Origin: Euwallacea fornicatus
Lineage: Eukaryota > Arthropoda > Insecta > Coleoptera > Curculionidae
DNA length: 64,000 nucleotides
Reading direction: 5' to 3'
Assembly: GCF_040115645.1 (NCBI RefSeq)
Contig: NC_089550.1
Coordinates: 3,968,001-4,032,000, forward strand
In this document: positions 11,401 through 23,900 of the stretch, in pieces
Layout of the letters: every line of letters starts with the position of its first letter
Numbering within the stretch: the first letter of the stretch is position 1
Position numbers and translations under genes: made by a program
The notes under the pieces: generated by a model
The model's input: the letters and a program-made list of their open reading frames with translations, nothing else
Told to the model about the DNA's origin: nothing
Databases searched by the model: none

Positions 11401-14252
11401 ATTTTTGCCCCGTTTATTTCGTCGAATTTTCCATTAAATGTGATGGCCATAGCATATTGTATTTTTTGTATCAAAACAAAAAAAGATTTCCAAAATTCGG
11501 ATTTGAACATGTAGTTTGATTGAACTCACATTAATATCAAAAATTGACCCAAAACAAAACACTGGAGAATCACTCTCGGACAGCTTAATCGGCCTATTGG
11601 TCTGTGGCGTTTTTGTAACGTACCTTCATCGTACCGAGACTGAAACCACCTGCTTTCTCTCACCCCGGTACGAACGACCTGCCATTGCGTGCGCAAGTCA
11701 CATTACGTTATTTTTTATAATTAAAAACGGTCTACATTTTACGCATTTGCCACCGTACACCTTTCGTCCGAGCGGACACTCGAATGATTTTCCCATGCGT
11801 TTTTCACATAATTGATCATTATTTACGATATGACCAATGTAAATTGGTTTTGAGATTATTTCACTTGACGTTATACGTACATACATTGTCTTGGGAATGT
11901 TTATGTGTTTCTCCGGAGCTTTTACGAATCTCAAGCTAACTTTGCATAATTCACAGACAATGGGCGGTGACCCATTAATGTGGAATATTAAATTTGACAA
12001 GAACCAGCAAAATATCAGCTTTCGATCTTTCGGTGAATATAACTTTACACGCCACAGGCTTGATTTTTTTCGGAGACCACTCATATTCCATCCCGTGTTC
12101 TACTTAATTAAATACTTGTAAACGACGAAATGTGCCAAAGCCAGAGCTTTAGTCATCCAAAGCACAAACCTATCCGCATGACGGAATTTCAATGACAAAC
12201 TTGTGTTGTTTCGTCTGCAAAGCCACTCGTCCAATCAATGGTACTGAATAAACGGCTAATGCCTTCCAATGAAACACTCAGATTCCATGAATGGTATTAT
12301 CGACAACAAATAGAAATTCTAAGCGCGATCTGCATATCGAATGCGCTTTTGGACGGCTGAACTAAAGCTGGATTTCACTGGTTTCGGTCAAGCCTTCATC
12401 AGCTGATTGATAGATGACTGTAGTCTAGGTGTATAATGAACGAATGAATCCAAGGTGGAAGTTTGAAATGGGCAAACAGAGGTTGAAGCGATCGCCTATC
12501 GGGTAATTGGTATTCGAATGGACGTCTTTGAAGTGAATGGGCGGGGGCAGAGGAGATGTCACGTCCAGACGAGCATCCATCGGTCAGTCGCGAGGTCTGT
12601 GGCACGGGTTTTGAGCGTGCCAAACAATTTGTCACGTAACACTTTGAAATGAATAAGATTGTTGCCATTACTCGGTAAGACGACAGAAAACTAAAGTAAA
12701 CCCGTGGCAAGAAACTATTGAGGTGGCATTTTACCAGTCAAAAAAGCATCCTTTTATATTGCTTATTGAGTGTACCTGCACTGAATAAGTCCATCATTTA
12801 AGTTTTGTCATATAAACTGTGTGTCATAAACCTTTTCGAAATTTTGGAAATTAAGGAATTTTCAATATCGCAGATTGTTCCTGTATCTCGGAAAGTTTCC
12901 AGATACTCTTCTGATTGCTTTCACTACTCTAGAACGTGCTATGAAGAATTTTACTATCTGATCTTAATTTTCCTTTCCACTTCGAGTTTCCTTTCGTCAC
13001 AATTTCTATCTGATTGTTTTTTTTTCGACCTGCAACATTTTCAACGAATCTGTTATTCGTTCGGCTAAGGCTGTTAACACAACGCCGTTCAAAGTGCCTT
13101 CATTAAAAAAACCAAAACAGTCACGTTAACTCGCCACCAGATAATTTCATTTACACTACACGGTGAAAAGTGTCGATTACAACGTGTTTTGACAGCATTT
13201 TCGCTGTAAAATATCTGTTGTCCTCGTGGTAGCCTTTCAGATGAACGCCATGCAGTCGATTCAGTTCACAAATCGTCCATTATCGGATAAAAAGCTAATA
13301 CCCCGCGCATATCAAAAGAGAACAAAACGAACGCAACAATACCAAACTAATTGACATAATTCGATAAATTAGAGCATAATAGAGCTGGCCAACGCACGCA
13401 CTAAGTTTTCTTAAGAGCGATATTTCCAAGCTCTTTATTTTTGTTGTTCACGTCAATTGATTGAAGTACCATCTTTAGAAAGCACAATTGCGAGATACGG
13501 GTCGTTGGTATTGTAAAAAAAGCAATAACATCGCCTCTGATTTAGTGAAGATGATGCTCTTCATCAGCTGGGTCTATAGGTAGCAATTATTTAGATTGAG
13601 TTGAAGTACACGTCAGGCTTCGGTATTGAGATGCTTTTTGTGTTCAGCAATTAAAACCCTGAGAGGCCGATTAAAACATCCATCATTGAGGGCATCATAT
13701 CAATATAGCCGTTTCGTGTGGTCGCTGCATTGATTAATGCTGACAGTTACACGTATCAGTGTAATTTAATTGTAACAGTCTAATCTAATAACAACAAAAA
13801 CCGTATAAAACCCCCGGAAACTTTGTGGCAATTACTGTTTCACTTGATTAGTTAATTGCGCCATAACTTCAATTATGTGTAAAGTAGTTTGATATGTCAT
13901 CAGCTCATGTCTCTAGGCGCTTCTAATTGGTTAATTGGCGGCAATCTGTCTTTGAGTTATTGTTTTGAGATGCCCGGCAGATCCCAGTGAAATTGATTGA
14001 TTGTGTCGGAAGCAAACCCATTTGGTATCGGATAATCATTAGGATCGTAGCTGTATATACCGAAATAATCGTTCGCTAAACGTAGAAAAGAGGCAAAATG
14101 ACGAAAACAAAGAAAATGAGATGAAGTGTCCACATCCGGCAATCAACTAATCTAGCATCTACCTACTGCAACCGAGGCTACGAGGGACATCCAAAACCAT
14201 TCGATTTCCCTTCCGTTTTTCTAACAGGAATTTCAACAAATTGAGCAATCCT
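8485..14252 (-). other. pnt 34-kb intron, segment 1
   Basis: This is the start (in transcript order, the end) of the 33,950-base pnt intron. Apart from a minus-strand small ORF at 11,698-12,084, described separately, I see no recognisable gene, RNA or complete transposon. The sequence is AT-rich with short homopolymers. Confidence 0.7.
11698..12084 (-). CDS. hypothetical 128-aa Cys-containing small protein
   Basis: This is the longest open frame in the 34-kb pnt intron. The first ATG is preceded in frame by TAG seven codons upstream. The product has a basic N-terminus, a hydrophobic run (KLIFCWFLSNLIFHI, about residues 22-36) followed by small residues that could act as a signal peptide or membrane anchor, then cysteines ending in FECPLGRKVYGGKCVKCRP. 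The CPxGxxxxxGKCV pattern resembles the C-terminus of several small secreted insect proteins, which is resemblance only. It is transcribed in the same direction as pnt. No promoter or poly(A) signal was established, and a chance ORF remains quite possible. Confidence 0.3.
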   Translation of the reverse strand: MSGLRKKSSLWRVKLYSPKDRKLIFCWFLSNLIFHINGSPPIVCELCKVSLRFVKAPEKHINIPKTMYVRITSSEIISKPIYIGHIVNNDQLCEKRMGKSFECPLGRKVYGGKCVKCRPFLIIKNNVM

Positions 14253-14659
14253 CCTTTATGCACACCACAGGCTTCATATCAGCAGTGACGTGTGTGTAGC
14301 AGGAATTTGTCAGGTATAGGTCCTTACACCGACTATTTAAAAACTTGGGCATGATGCCAACAATAATAATAATAATACCGATAATAAGTAACCAGGAGCA
14401 CTATTTCAGTTTTCAAAAGAACACATTTTTAGCGCCAAAGTTGATGAACAAAGAACACAACGGTTAAACACTAAATTAAACCAAACCGTTAACAAATTAT
14501 GCGACAACCGTGCAAAAAAATTAGATTGTGTTTAGACATTCAAATATATCTTTATTCTTTTTTAGCATATTAAATTTATATGGCTTGTCATTTCACGTAT
14601 GGCGATGCTCAATCCTACATTTTATGACGTGAATAAAAAGTTATGTGATATAAACCATA
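14253..14659 (-). mobile_element. TIR element family 1, copy 3 (407 bp, inverted)
   Basis: This is a minus-strand copy of the family. The end at 14,659 shows the full terminal repeat (tatggtttatatcacataac when reverse-complemented). The other end is shortened, retaining only ctttatgcac and the subterminal cacaggcttcatatcagca block, and a short internal deletion removes the segment between that block and the aggaatttgtcagg block. It confirms that the family inserts in both orientations. Confidence 0.85.
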
Positions 14660-17600
14660 GACAATAATGTTCAGATGAAAAATTGCATTTTTAATGCCGC
14701 AAACGTGGTGCGAAGCATACATTTAACACTTAAATAAATGTGGACTTGGTCAATGGAATAAAACCTATTAGTTCAGGGAGGTCGGCTGAACATCTAAAAC
14801 GATTTTATTGACTAATGGTAATAAAACAAAGGGTAATGAAGTCACCACAACACGGTGGATTAAGACGTTACTTGCAACGAGATTTAGTTTCCTTTGAAGT
14901 TTGCATGCTGAGGAATTCCAAGAAGAGTTTGATTTGTTTAATGGAAACGTTTTAAATTACGTTTAGAGGTGGTTGCGAGATCTTACTTAAAGTTCGTAGT
15001 TTAAAAATTGGGGGCTATTTCCAATGAAAAATGCTCCGAGAATGGGGCCAAATTTAAAAAATGTGCGGAACAAAATATAGCAAATATGCCGAAAACGTGG
15101 AAAATATCGAGGAATAGATGTTAAGAAATATGTTTGACTATACAGGATTAAATGCGTAAAAGAGGAAAAACAGCTCGAAAAGTTAATACTCCTCCCGACA
15201 TTGAAGTACAGTGTTCCCTAATGGCTAAATATTCGAAACGAAGGAAACGGAAAAGAAGATCCCTAATCCTAATGATCATCACAAGAAATTACGACTCATA
15301 TGTCGAGCAATCATCCACAATTGCAGTAGACACCGCATCCCAGACCAAACCGTCACCGATTTCGTGCTATTTGGAACTCATCAGACGGCTGTGGGCGAAT
15401 GCCCAAGGCTAACCCATGATCGTTTGATGATGGTTCTTGAGGAAGCTCTCAACGTGCCTACTTCACCTAAAGCCTCAACAATTATAAATCACAATTCTCC
15501 GTCAGTTTCCAAGAACAATATTATCATACGAGTTTAGTAAAGTGCTTAAGGGCTATCAGTCCGAGATACGTTAAACGATTCTTAATTTAACATAAACGCA
15601 CAGGCAATGCTAAAACTGATGGGTACGACCCGGTACAAGTTCGTCGAAGGCCTCGAACGTGGTGAACACATGTTAGGGTCGATCATATTCGTTAATGTGG
15701 TAGTTCTGCAGAGAATGAGCGAGGGAGAGAAAGATAGAAAGAGAGAGAAGCACTCGGAACAGCGTGGGATGAAATTTTGGGTTAATGGTTTTTAAGGTAC
15801 CGAGGGTACTGACTTAATGCGATTTGGTTGTTGGTGATTTATGCGGTGGCAGGCTTGATGTGACACTGTTGCTGGGTTCGGGAGTGATGTTTCGTTGGGG
15901 GAGTTTGACCTGCAGTTGCGGTAAATTAAAAAGAAGCGAGTAAAATATGTGTTGCTGTTGAATAATGTTGTTTGACACACGCACCCACTTGCTCAGCTTG
16001 CTTATTTTATAATTGACTCCCCATTTCTTGAACTATTGCCACAATCGCTACAAAATGATTTCCCAAGAACTAAAATTCATAAAAAATCTGTTGTGACCAT
16101 ATCCTTTAGCATTCTATAAACAATAAGGAGACATATCTGGAAAATTTGAGAAATATGTAAAATGACAATAATGGCATAAAACAAAATTTCTAGACGATCT
16201 GAGACGTACATGAATACACTTTGAAAAAAATTGAGAAAGCCTGTGTATGTGGTGATAAAACGAGTTGAGAAACTATGGTTTGTGAACCTGGAAGGAAACT
16301 TATAGTACATGGTGCAGATTAAAAAAATATATATAACCAAGTTCGTTGTCAACTGTGAGATATCGACTTCACAAATTAGTGATAGACTTTTTTGCACGCC
16401 ATTTAGACACACCCTGTATTCACTATGTAGTAGTTTTGTATTGCACCTACAACTATCATTGGAATGTGATAATCATCAGTAGAACGGAGTATAATTTCGA
16501 TTTGAAGATTGAGACCCTTGTGCACTTTTATGGTTTAAACCTGGTTTAAGCTTCAGTTTAATCGTAGCCGAACAAAAACATTTTTGGGAAAATACCTCAA
16601 TGTTCTACTAGCAGTAATTTCGATATTTTTTGCTCAATTTGAGACTCAATTGGCAATATCATTTTCTACTTATTGAATAGTAAAACAGTATCTGTCGGCA
16701 CTTATGATAGGAATACTTAAACCAAGCGTTCCTCTATTATACTAACACAGTTTCTTGAATGCACGTCAGATATAATAGAAACAATTTTAGCTGCGACATG
16801 CCTAACCCAAACCAACAATTTTTGTTGAATTGTGGCCTAAACCAACGTCGTTGAAGCAAATGGATCCTCCAACGCAAAAACTCCCTAAACAAGCACCACA
16901 AGAACAACAGCTTTTCTCCTTACCTTTCTGCCTACTGACTGCTTTCATTGTTTTTATTCCCATCCCGCTATAGGGCCTCCAAGTGTCTATATACATTGAC
17001 TAGACCACAATCTTGCTATACACACTTCAACACAACATAAGAACAAACACCGTCCCCTTTCTTCAGTCCGATATTCAGGAACTAGATTTTTGCTTGAGGT
17101 TTTCTTTATTAATATATACAAGGGAATCGAGAAAAACTTATACTTTAAAATCACAGATATCACAAAAATAGTTCAGTCAAAGTCATATTGGCAAAGATTT
17201 TTTGCTTGATACGACATAATGTCCATTGGCTTTATGTTGTCACTGCGCGCTATTTCTGGGAGCGCTTAAAATAGGCCCGCCATTGATGATGTTTTCGATT
17301 CACTCAGTCGGTACATTCACAAAATCGGTTCCGAGGCAACTTACACAGGAATTTTCTTACAGCCTACCCGGTAATATCACCGTAAACACTCACTAGAACG
17401 CAAACGTCAATTGTTTCGATCACTGTAAGTACCACCACCTCCCGGTGCGAATGGGTACCACAGCATTGCACAAAAAGGGTTCGCGGACACCGGTACTAAG
17501 TTCTTACCTTACTACAAGGTACTATTTAACCTTCAAATAATATAAAAGAGGCTGGTACCGAGAAGGAGACACAAAAGGCATGTACAAAAGAGCGAGCACC

Positions 17601-20435
17601 TGCAGTACCGCCGCACTCAGTGTTATGAATTGGTGTATATGTTTAGCTAAGGAAACGCGTTCGCTCCCTTCCACTACGCTCTGAAATTATGAATGAAAGC
17701 TAATAGTCTATAGGCAGGGAGTCATGTGACGTAGTAGTACGAGCCTCGAGAGACCATAGTTTTTTCATCTCATTGAGATGCGAGTGTGACCCGAGACCGA
17801 AAAAATCTTGTTTGCTCAATCTGAATAACCTGAAGAGTATTTGCTTGTTTGGTAATGGTGTTAAGAATGAAGATGTTTAATTTGGTACTGCCTCGAGAAT
17901 GGCTGTAATTATGAGCAGTGACACGAGATACGAGTGGATCTGGATGGATTCTAGGATTGGCTCGGTATGAGAATGAATGAATAGTGTCTCATTCACCTGG
18001 ATCCAGTAATAATTATTGAAATTGACGAAACAATTCTCTTTTCAATTATTTAATGTTGCCGAAAAGAGATGAATATACCCCTAAGCAGGATAAGTCCAGT
18101 ACGTACCGCTTGACTCAAATTCTTTGATTATCACGCTAAATATGACCTTCAGTCGGCTCTACTCGGTTTTGAAAAATATTATCATTATAGAGGGCCAAGA
18201 AAGGAATTACTTTCCACATTCTTCTGCGTGCCGTAAGTGAGTGCAACATATGCGCGGTGCAAATTAGAGTAAGCGGCTTTTTCAAAATACACAAATTAAT
18301 TTTTTCTAAAAAATTCTAATACGGTCCGAACTTCTTCATTTTTAAGACAGTTTTGTTATCCTTGAACACTAAATTTTAACGTGATTTAATTTCAAGTAAT
18401 GGACTGTTTTTACAAAGAGTAGTAAATATTGGTGACGTTAAAAGTGTGGCTAAACGAAAGATAATTTCTATTGAAAGCTGTCGAAAAGGGTTTGAGTAAA
18501 TGAATCTTTTGACAAGGATGAATAGGGTTTTATCTTTGGATAATTAGGTTAAAGTATCGTGACTAATCCGCCCCTTTTCATGGAACATTCCACAACGAAC
18601 AAAAGGAGGATTTGCATTATTTTTTGAGTCTTTTAGTTCCATATTTTAATCTTTTCAATTTCGTTTGTCCTCTCTCAGATTTTCACTTCTTACGCGCAGT
18701 TTCATTACTTTTTTAAAGCCGCTAGGATTAAGCAAACAATAATTATCATAATATAGCCGCACTATTATCGAAGTTATTGTCATTATTATTCATTTTCTAA
18801 GACTGATATAATCAGTTCTTAACGTACGCTAATTACTTATAATAAGTGAAATATTAATATCTGACTACATATTAAAAGATATCGGTGGTAGCAATACGTG
18901 CTGGCGGATGTTTAGAAATTCTGTACCAGAATCAATTATTTATTTCATCTTTTTCAACACACACAAGCTACTTTTTCTCCTTCAAGACGGATATCCACAT
19001 CCGACGCAAAAATATCAAAACAAGCTTATTTCAATTAATTTATTATCGCATTTGATCATTGCAGAATTGTTGGGCTTTTTGAAGTGTTATAAACCAAGAA
19101 TAAAGACAAACAAAACCGTAATTATGGTCGAATCAACGGAGCTGTTTATTCAAATTTTGGCTTCAATAGGTTTATGAATGAACGTTTCCCAAGGAAATCG
19201 ATATGTATCACACCGTTGTTATATTTGAATTTCATAAGTTTCTTTTTAATTAAATGGAAACTTTAAGAAATTATTCATTCAGAACCAAAAATGATGATAT
19301 ACAAAGAAAAAGTAGACAGCCAAAATCCCCCTGAATTCTGAAAAAACCTTTCAGGATTTGTTTCCCTGTATAGAGTTAACAAAGAATTTCAAAGATCAAA
19401 TCCGACATATTTTGTACATTTCTTCTCCATTACTCCTATCCTGAATATTCCCATAATGCTAAACATAAAACTACTATTGGCCAACTTTGTGAGCATCTTC
19501 AGTTTCTCCAAATCACTAAGATAAATTGGCTTTTGGCTGTCGCCTGTTCAACACGAGATAAATAAATACATCCAGCAACATAATACGATTTATCTGCCAA
19601 ACAGCATAAATTATGGATTAAATGCATTTAAAACATCTAAAGAAAATCCGGGCAGTTTTTGATGTCTGGATACGCAGCAATTTCTAGAAATTATTCACTT
19701 AATATTCTACCTGCCACTGTAATGAGAAATGTTTAATTTTAGAGCTTAGTATTGGCTTTGACTTTTACTTGGATCATTCATAACTGTATTCTTTGTGCAA
19801 TTGCCTCCCCTCCCAGTTCTGGAAAGGTGATGCGGAGTCCCTTGATCGAAAAGAGGTTTAAAGGAGGTAAAATTCTGTTCTAAATTCAGTATGAATTCAG
19901 GAAGATCCTTCTTTAAATTCAGAGGAATTTACGTCAATATCTGTCTAATGTCCCTCTAACTTCCATCGGATTGCTCGAAATTTCCACGCAGAACATTCGT
20001 AACAGGTCAGGAGTTACGTTTTCCATTTTTCCTGCAGCTGTATTACTTTTGTTCAAGGAACTCAAGGTGATATCCCATCTTAAAACCCATTAACCCGAAT
20101 ACCAGCCGAAGAAGCCCTGAAGGTCTAAAGCCCCCATGCAAATCTAGCCTCTAACAGGGTCACCTCCAACTTCCGGCGTAAAAGCAGCGGGGGTGGCTGC
20201 TGTTCCACTTCCGGCGGGTTGTCTTGCAGCCTCGTTCACCCCTCTAATGTAAACGATAAGTGACGACACAGGCACATTAGCTAAGATGAAGGTTGCAGCA
20301 GACCCGAATGAATTTTACCTGTATAGTGTCTGGTATTTGAGCCTATATTGCATAGCCTAAGAAATTTTTGTAAACGTGAGAATGGCACTGAGGATGATTT
20401 GTATTAATAGGAACTTTTCCAAATTGGCTGGATGT
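14660..20435 (-). other. pnt 34-kb intron, segment 2
   Basis: No gene is recognised here. A GA-rich tract lies at 15,711-15,750. The stretch 17,230-17,780 is richer in CpG and in restriction-like short palindromes than its surroundings, and contains a good minus-strand donor sequence at 17,508 (TAGTAAG|gtaagaac), discussed in the findings. A CACCCTGTATT repeat end lies near 16,409. The remainder is AT-rich and unremarkable. Confidence 0.6.
15711..15750 (+). repeat. GA-rich purine tract
   Basis: A 40-base purine tract made of gagaatgagcgagggagaga followed by gaaagagagagaag-like units. GAGAG motifs are the recognition sequence of GAGA-factor-type proteins in insects, but a simple-sequence origin is as likely. 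Confidence 0.5.
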
Positions 20436-20953
20436 CTAAGGGTAAAAGCATAATGTAGCACCTCGTCCCTTACATTGCCGTAAAATGAGGAACAAAATAT
20501 TTTGTTTTCTGGCAACGAGATACTTGAAACTTGCTCTGTGATTGGTTCTCTCAACCGTCCGCTCCCCTCACACGGTAACAGTCTATGTTGTGTTTAATTA
20601 GCAGTATCCCATATGTTCAATCCGATGAAAGGACCCAATATACGTCGAGGGCAGAAGAACGGAATATGTGGTGTTGCTTGAGGGGCCAGAATAAACTTAA
20701 CAAAAATCAAATACCAATAAAAATAGCCACCAGATCAAGGTATTTGACAAGTCGCTATCACTATGTGAAGCTGAAAATATTTTTACTACCCCTCTATTCG
20801 TGAGAAACAAGACAAATGAACAACCATACACGGCAATGGAAACTTCGTCACTATGTTCATTAGCCACGATGTTCAATTCTTGGCGAAGTAAATGGCGAAG
20901 TGAACGTCGAGGTGCTCGGCGAGGGGAGATGTTTCACTATATTTTTAAGAAAG
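20436..20953 (+). mobile_element. TIR element family 2, copy A (~518 bp)
   Basis: This copy aligns over its length with the reverse complement of the copy at 34,671-35,250. Shared blocks include aaaatgaggaa, acttgaaacttgctctgtga, the cccctca-acggtaacagt block, ggaatatgtggtgttgcttg and cgaagtgaacgtcgaggtgct. The left end (taagggtaaaagcataatg) and right end (tatatttttaagaaag) are inverted relative to each other, and GC-rich cgtccctt/ggggagatg blocks lie just inside. No intact transposase is present, so it is a non-autonomous DNA transposon copy. Confidence 0.75.
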
Positions 20954-23900
20954 ACATTGCAGGTTTTGCGAATTCTCTCAGATAATGTTGATAAAATATC
21001 TATTGTATGTGTCGAAGAACAAAGCTGCGGCTTTAGGATAAATCAGATGAAGTGAAAAAAAATGAATTCTAACTTTTCTTAGGCGTTATTATAATGCGCA
21101 GTAATGTCCTGTTGAAACATGTCTTAAACGAATCCTGGATTGAACTCACGTGAGTCTCTTTAGGACGGATTTTGGATAAATCAGCGGAAGTTGATTAACT
21201 TTTCCAATTTCACTATTGAGCGCACTTGGATGCACAGTCAAGATGGAACGCGTGGGAACTGGCCTCGTGGAAACCCGACTCATATGAATTAAAATAGAAA
21301 TTTTCTGAGACGTTTCAAGTTAAAATTAATTATAAATTTTTGATCATAACGTTCTTCGATAATTTAGCTTTCTTTTTTTTTCACGACCGTACAGTTTCAG
21401 CTTCCTCCTTGAAGACTCTCGAGTTAATTCATTCTTAAATGAAAAAACAAACATTCTCTAAAATGGATAACTTTTTTTGGTTTTGAAAGCTCCCCTGACT
21501 GCTTTTTCAGCGCATCATCTCCTCGCTTATCTTGTAAATGGTCACTAATATTATATAATTACACTGACGTTATTTTACCCAACAAAGTATTTTTTGTTTA
21601 TTACAACATTTTAAATTAATAACTGACCATAATAGGCCGTGGTCGTCTAATATTAGCAAAATAAATATGAACTTGCCTCCGCAAACAGGATGTTAGTCTA
21701 TTAAATCTCGTCGCAGATTAAAGTGACGACCATATACCCGGTTTTTTGGTTTATTCATTAAGTTCTTCCTTATGGGCAAAAAATTCTCTGCGGTGGTCAT
21801 TTACTAAGCACACCTTAAATTTTAACAGTTTTTAATAAACGCCCACCTTAAATATTCAACTTAAAAAAATAATTTACTTAAAACCAGTTAAAGACTGATT
21901 TAATAACACGGCGACTCGTTAGGTCCATTACAGACATTACACTGAAATCTTACAGTAGCTAAGAAGAAACAACGAGACCGGATGCGGGATCCGTACATTG
22001 AAAAGGAAGCTGCGTTGCCGTTAATGTGGCCCAATTAAGTCTGCCGTTCATGGTTCTGCATGGGTCAATGGGTGTCGAACCCGAACGTGTAATCGGTGAA
22101 ACTGCGATATCGATCTCTAGATTCATTTTTCACGATGATTCTGCCTTTCGGAGCCGTCTTATTATTACGTTACTCGAGCCAAAGGGTAAGCCATAAAGCT
22201 TAAAAGCAGCTGATGGATGAAGATGGTCATTATATGAACCATAGTAAAAGAAATAATTAGAAACTATCTGGAAGTCCAGAAAAAATTTGATGTATGACTT
22301 TCAGTCAATTCATGCCATGAAGATCATAAACAAAAGTGATCGCATTTAACTCATAAGTTGCATATTGCTCCAATATCGTCAGTCGACGTTGATTAGCAAC
22401 GCCATGCAATTTGATCGATGTTTGCGAAGATGTCAAGAAATGAATTTAAGCGCGGGGAGACACTGGCTTAACCAGAATACCATCAAATTGTCTTTGACGT
22501 GCATAACAAGTTTTTACACCAGAATGATGTATCGTGGAAACACGACCCATGTGCATTGAAAACGAAAGCAAGTGGTAACTTTCAAATGATTCAAATCAAC
22601 TCTCTAATTAGATAACCTATCCTGTCTTCGTTAGTTATTAACGATTCTCAGTCGTTGAGTTTTCCCTGGAAGATCTTCAAATCGTTCCGCAGAAGTAGCT
22701 ACTTCTGTGATGACTGTTATTTGAACTAGTTTGTAAAGTAATATTTTCTTCAGTTCTTCCATCCAGAGTGCTTCAATTTAAGGGGCAAAGACTTTTGTAT
22801 CTTCTTAAATCTCATTAAAGCATCTCAACGTTATATTAATAACAAACTAAGAATTTGACAAAAATGTCCTCATAAGCCGAGATGAGGTTTTCCTCATCAT
22901 TTAATTTTGCCAAAATATTTTTGTTATATTAGATTTCAATATTGTTTCCTATCTATGCTCAGTCTATGGAAATACCTAGTGTCTCTGTCTATTGAATCTA
23001 TGTACATTCCGAAATTTAGAAATAGTTGATTTGTTCGTCTGTTGCAACATTCAACTTGTTCTTATGGATTACCAACAGTGACTTTTGACGCTTAGGCACT
23101 CCTGAAGGTCATTTTTAGAAAGTGACTCGGACAATATGCCAGGGTCAAATCAGGCATATTTATTTACCCACAAAAAGTATCAAATTCATGAGCTTATCAC
23201 AAAAATCCAGGTGCACTCGAGAATATTTATTTCAAAATATTTTTGTATTTTTTATACAAAATTTCAAATCGTAATAATTATTCAACGTTTTTAGTTCCAG
23301 AAGGTTTTCAGTTCATTAATTTATTCATTCACAAATTAACTTACTGCAGGAAATACCTTCACAGAAGACACGATGCACATATCTCCTTAAAAGGATGTTA
23401 GACAACCATTTCCACGTAACTCCTCTTTCGATCACATTAAAAGAAATTAAAACTCTCATAATAATTATTAAGTAAAGTCTCCAATAAAAGAAGAATTTTT
23501 CCTTAGCAAGAAAAACCGGACTAGATCTGGGCTCGATCGGAAATGGATCGTCAATGAAGGAAATCGGAAATCGAGTTTTTGTACGCGAATTAATTGTGTC
23601 TTTATATTAAAGTACAGTTAGGTCGAGTAATATTCATTCATCAGTCGATGGACCGAGAGCTTATTAAAACTAGATAAACCTGTTGCTGAATAAGATAGCC
23701 AGGATGCTGTTCATTAAAATTACGCCGGCTCGAGCTTTATTACCTTCGTTTCCTTTTGGTACGTCTTAAGTATTCGTGTCTTCGGCAGGTCTATTTGGTA
23801 TCGAATATGAACAAAGTTAAAACATCGAAACTCAAAAATATGGCTAATAACCTTGAATTCCGCACAACATCCGGCTATGGGATGCACTCTAATTAGACAA

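Noticed and set aside
12399..12710. 103-codon minus-strand ORF, considered as an upstream exon of the small Cys-containing ORF
   Set aside because: No donor joining it in frame to 12,084 and no protein character that I recognise.
16077..16412. 111-codon minus-strand hydrophobic ORF
   Set aside because: Phe/Ile/Tyr-rich composition is what AT-rich DNA gives. No start context or homology.
20585..20803. 72-codon ORF inside TIR element copy A, considered as a transposase
   Set aside because: It is not open in the other copy and has no transposase motif, so it is not supported as coding.
22365..22559. Possible gypsy RT fragment (RCLRRCQEMNLS)
   Set aside because: It vaguely resembles the segment after the YxDD motif, but no DD, VxFxGH or other diagnostic motif is in frame. 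Too weak to annotate.
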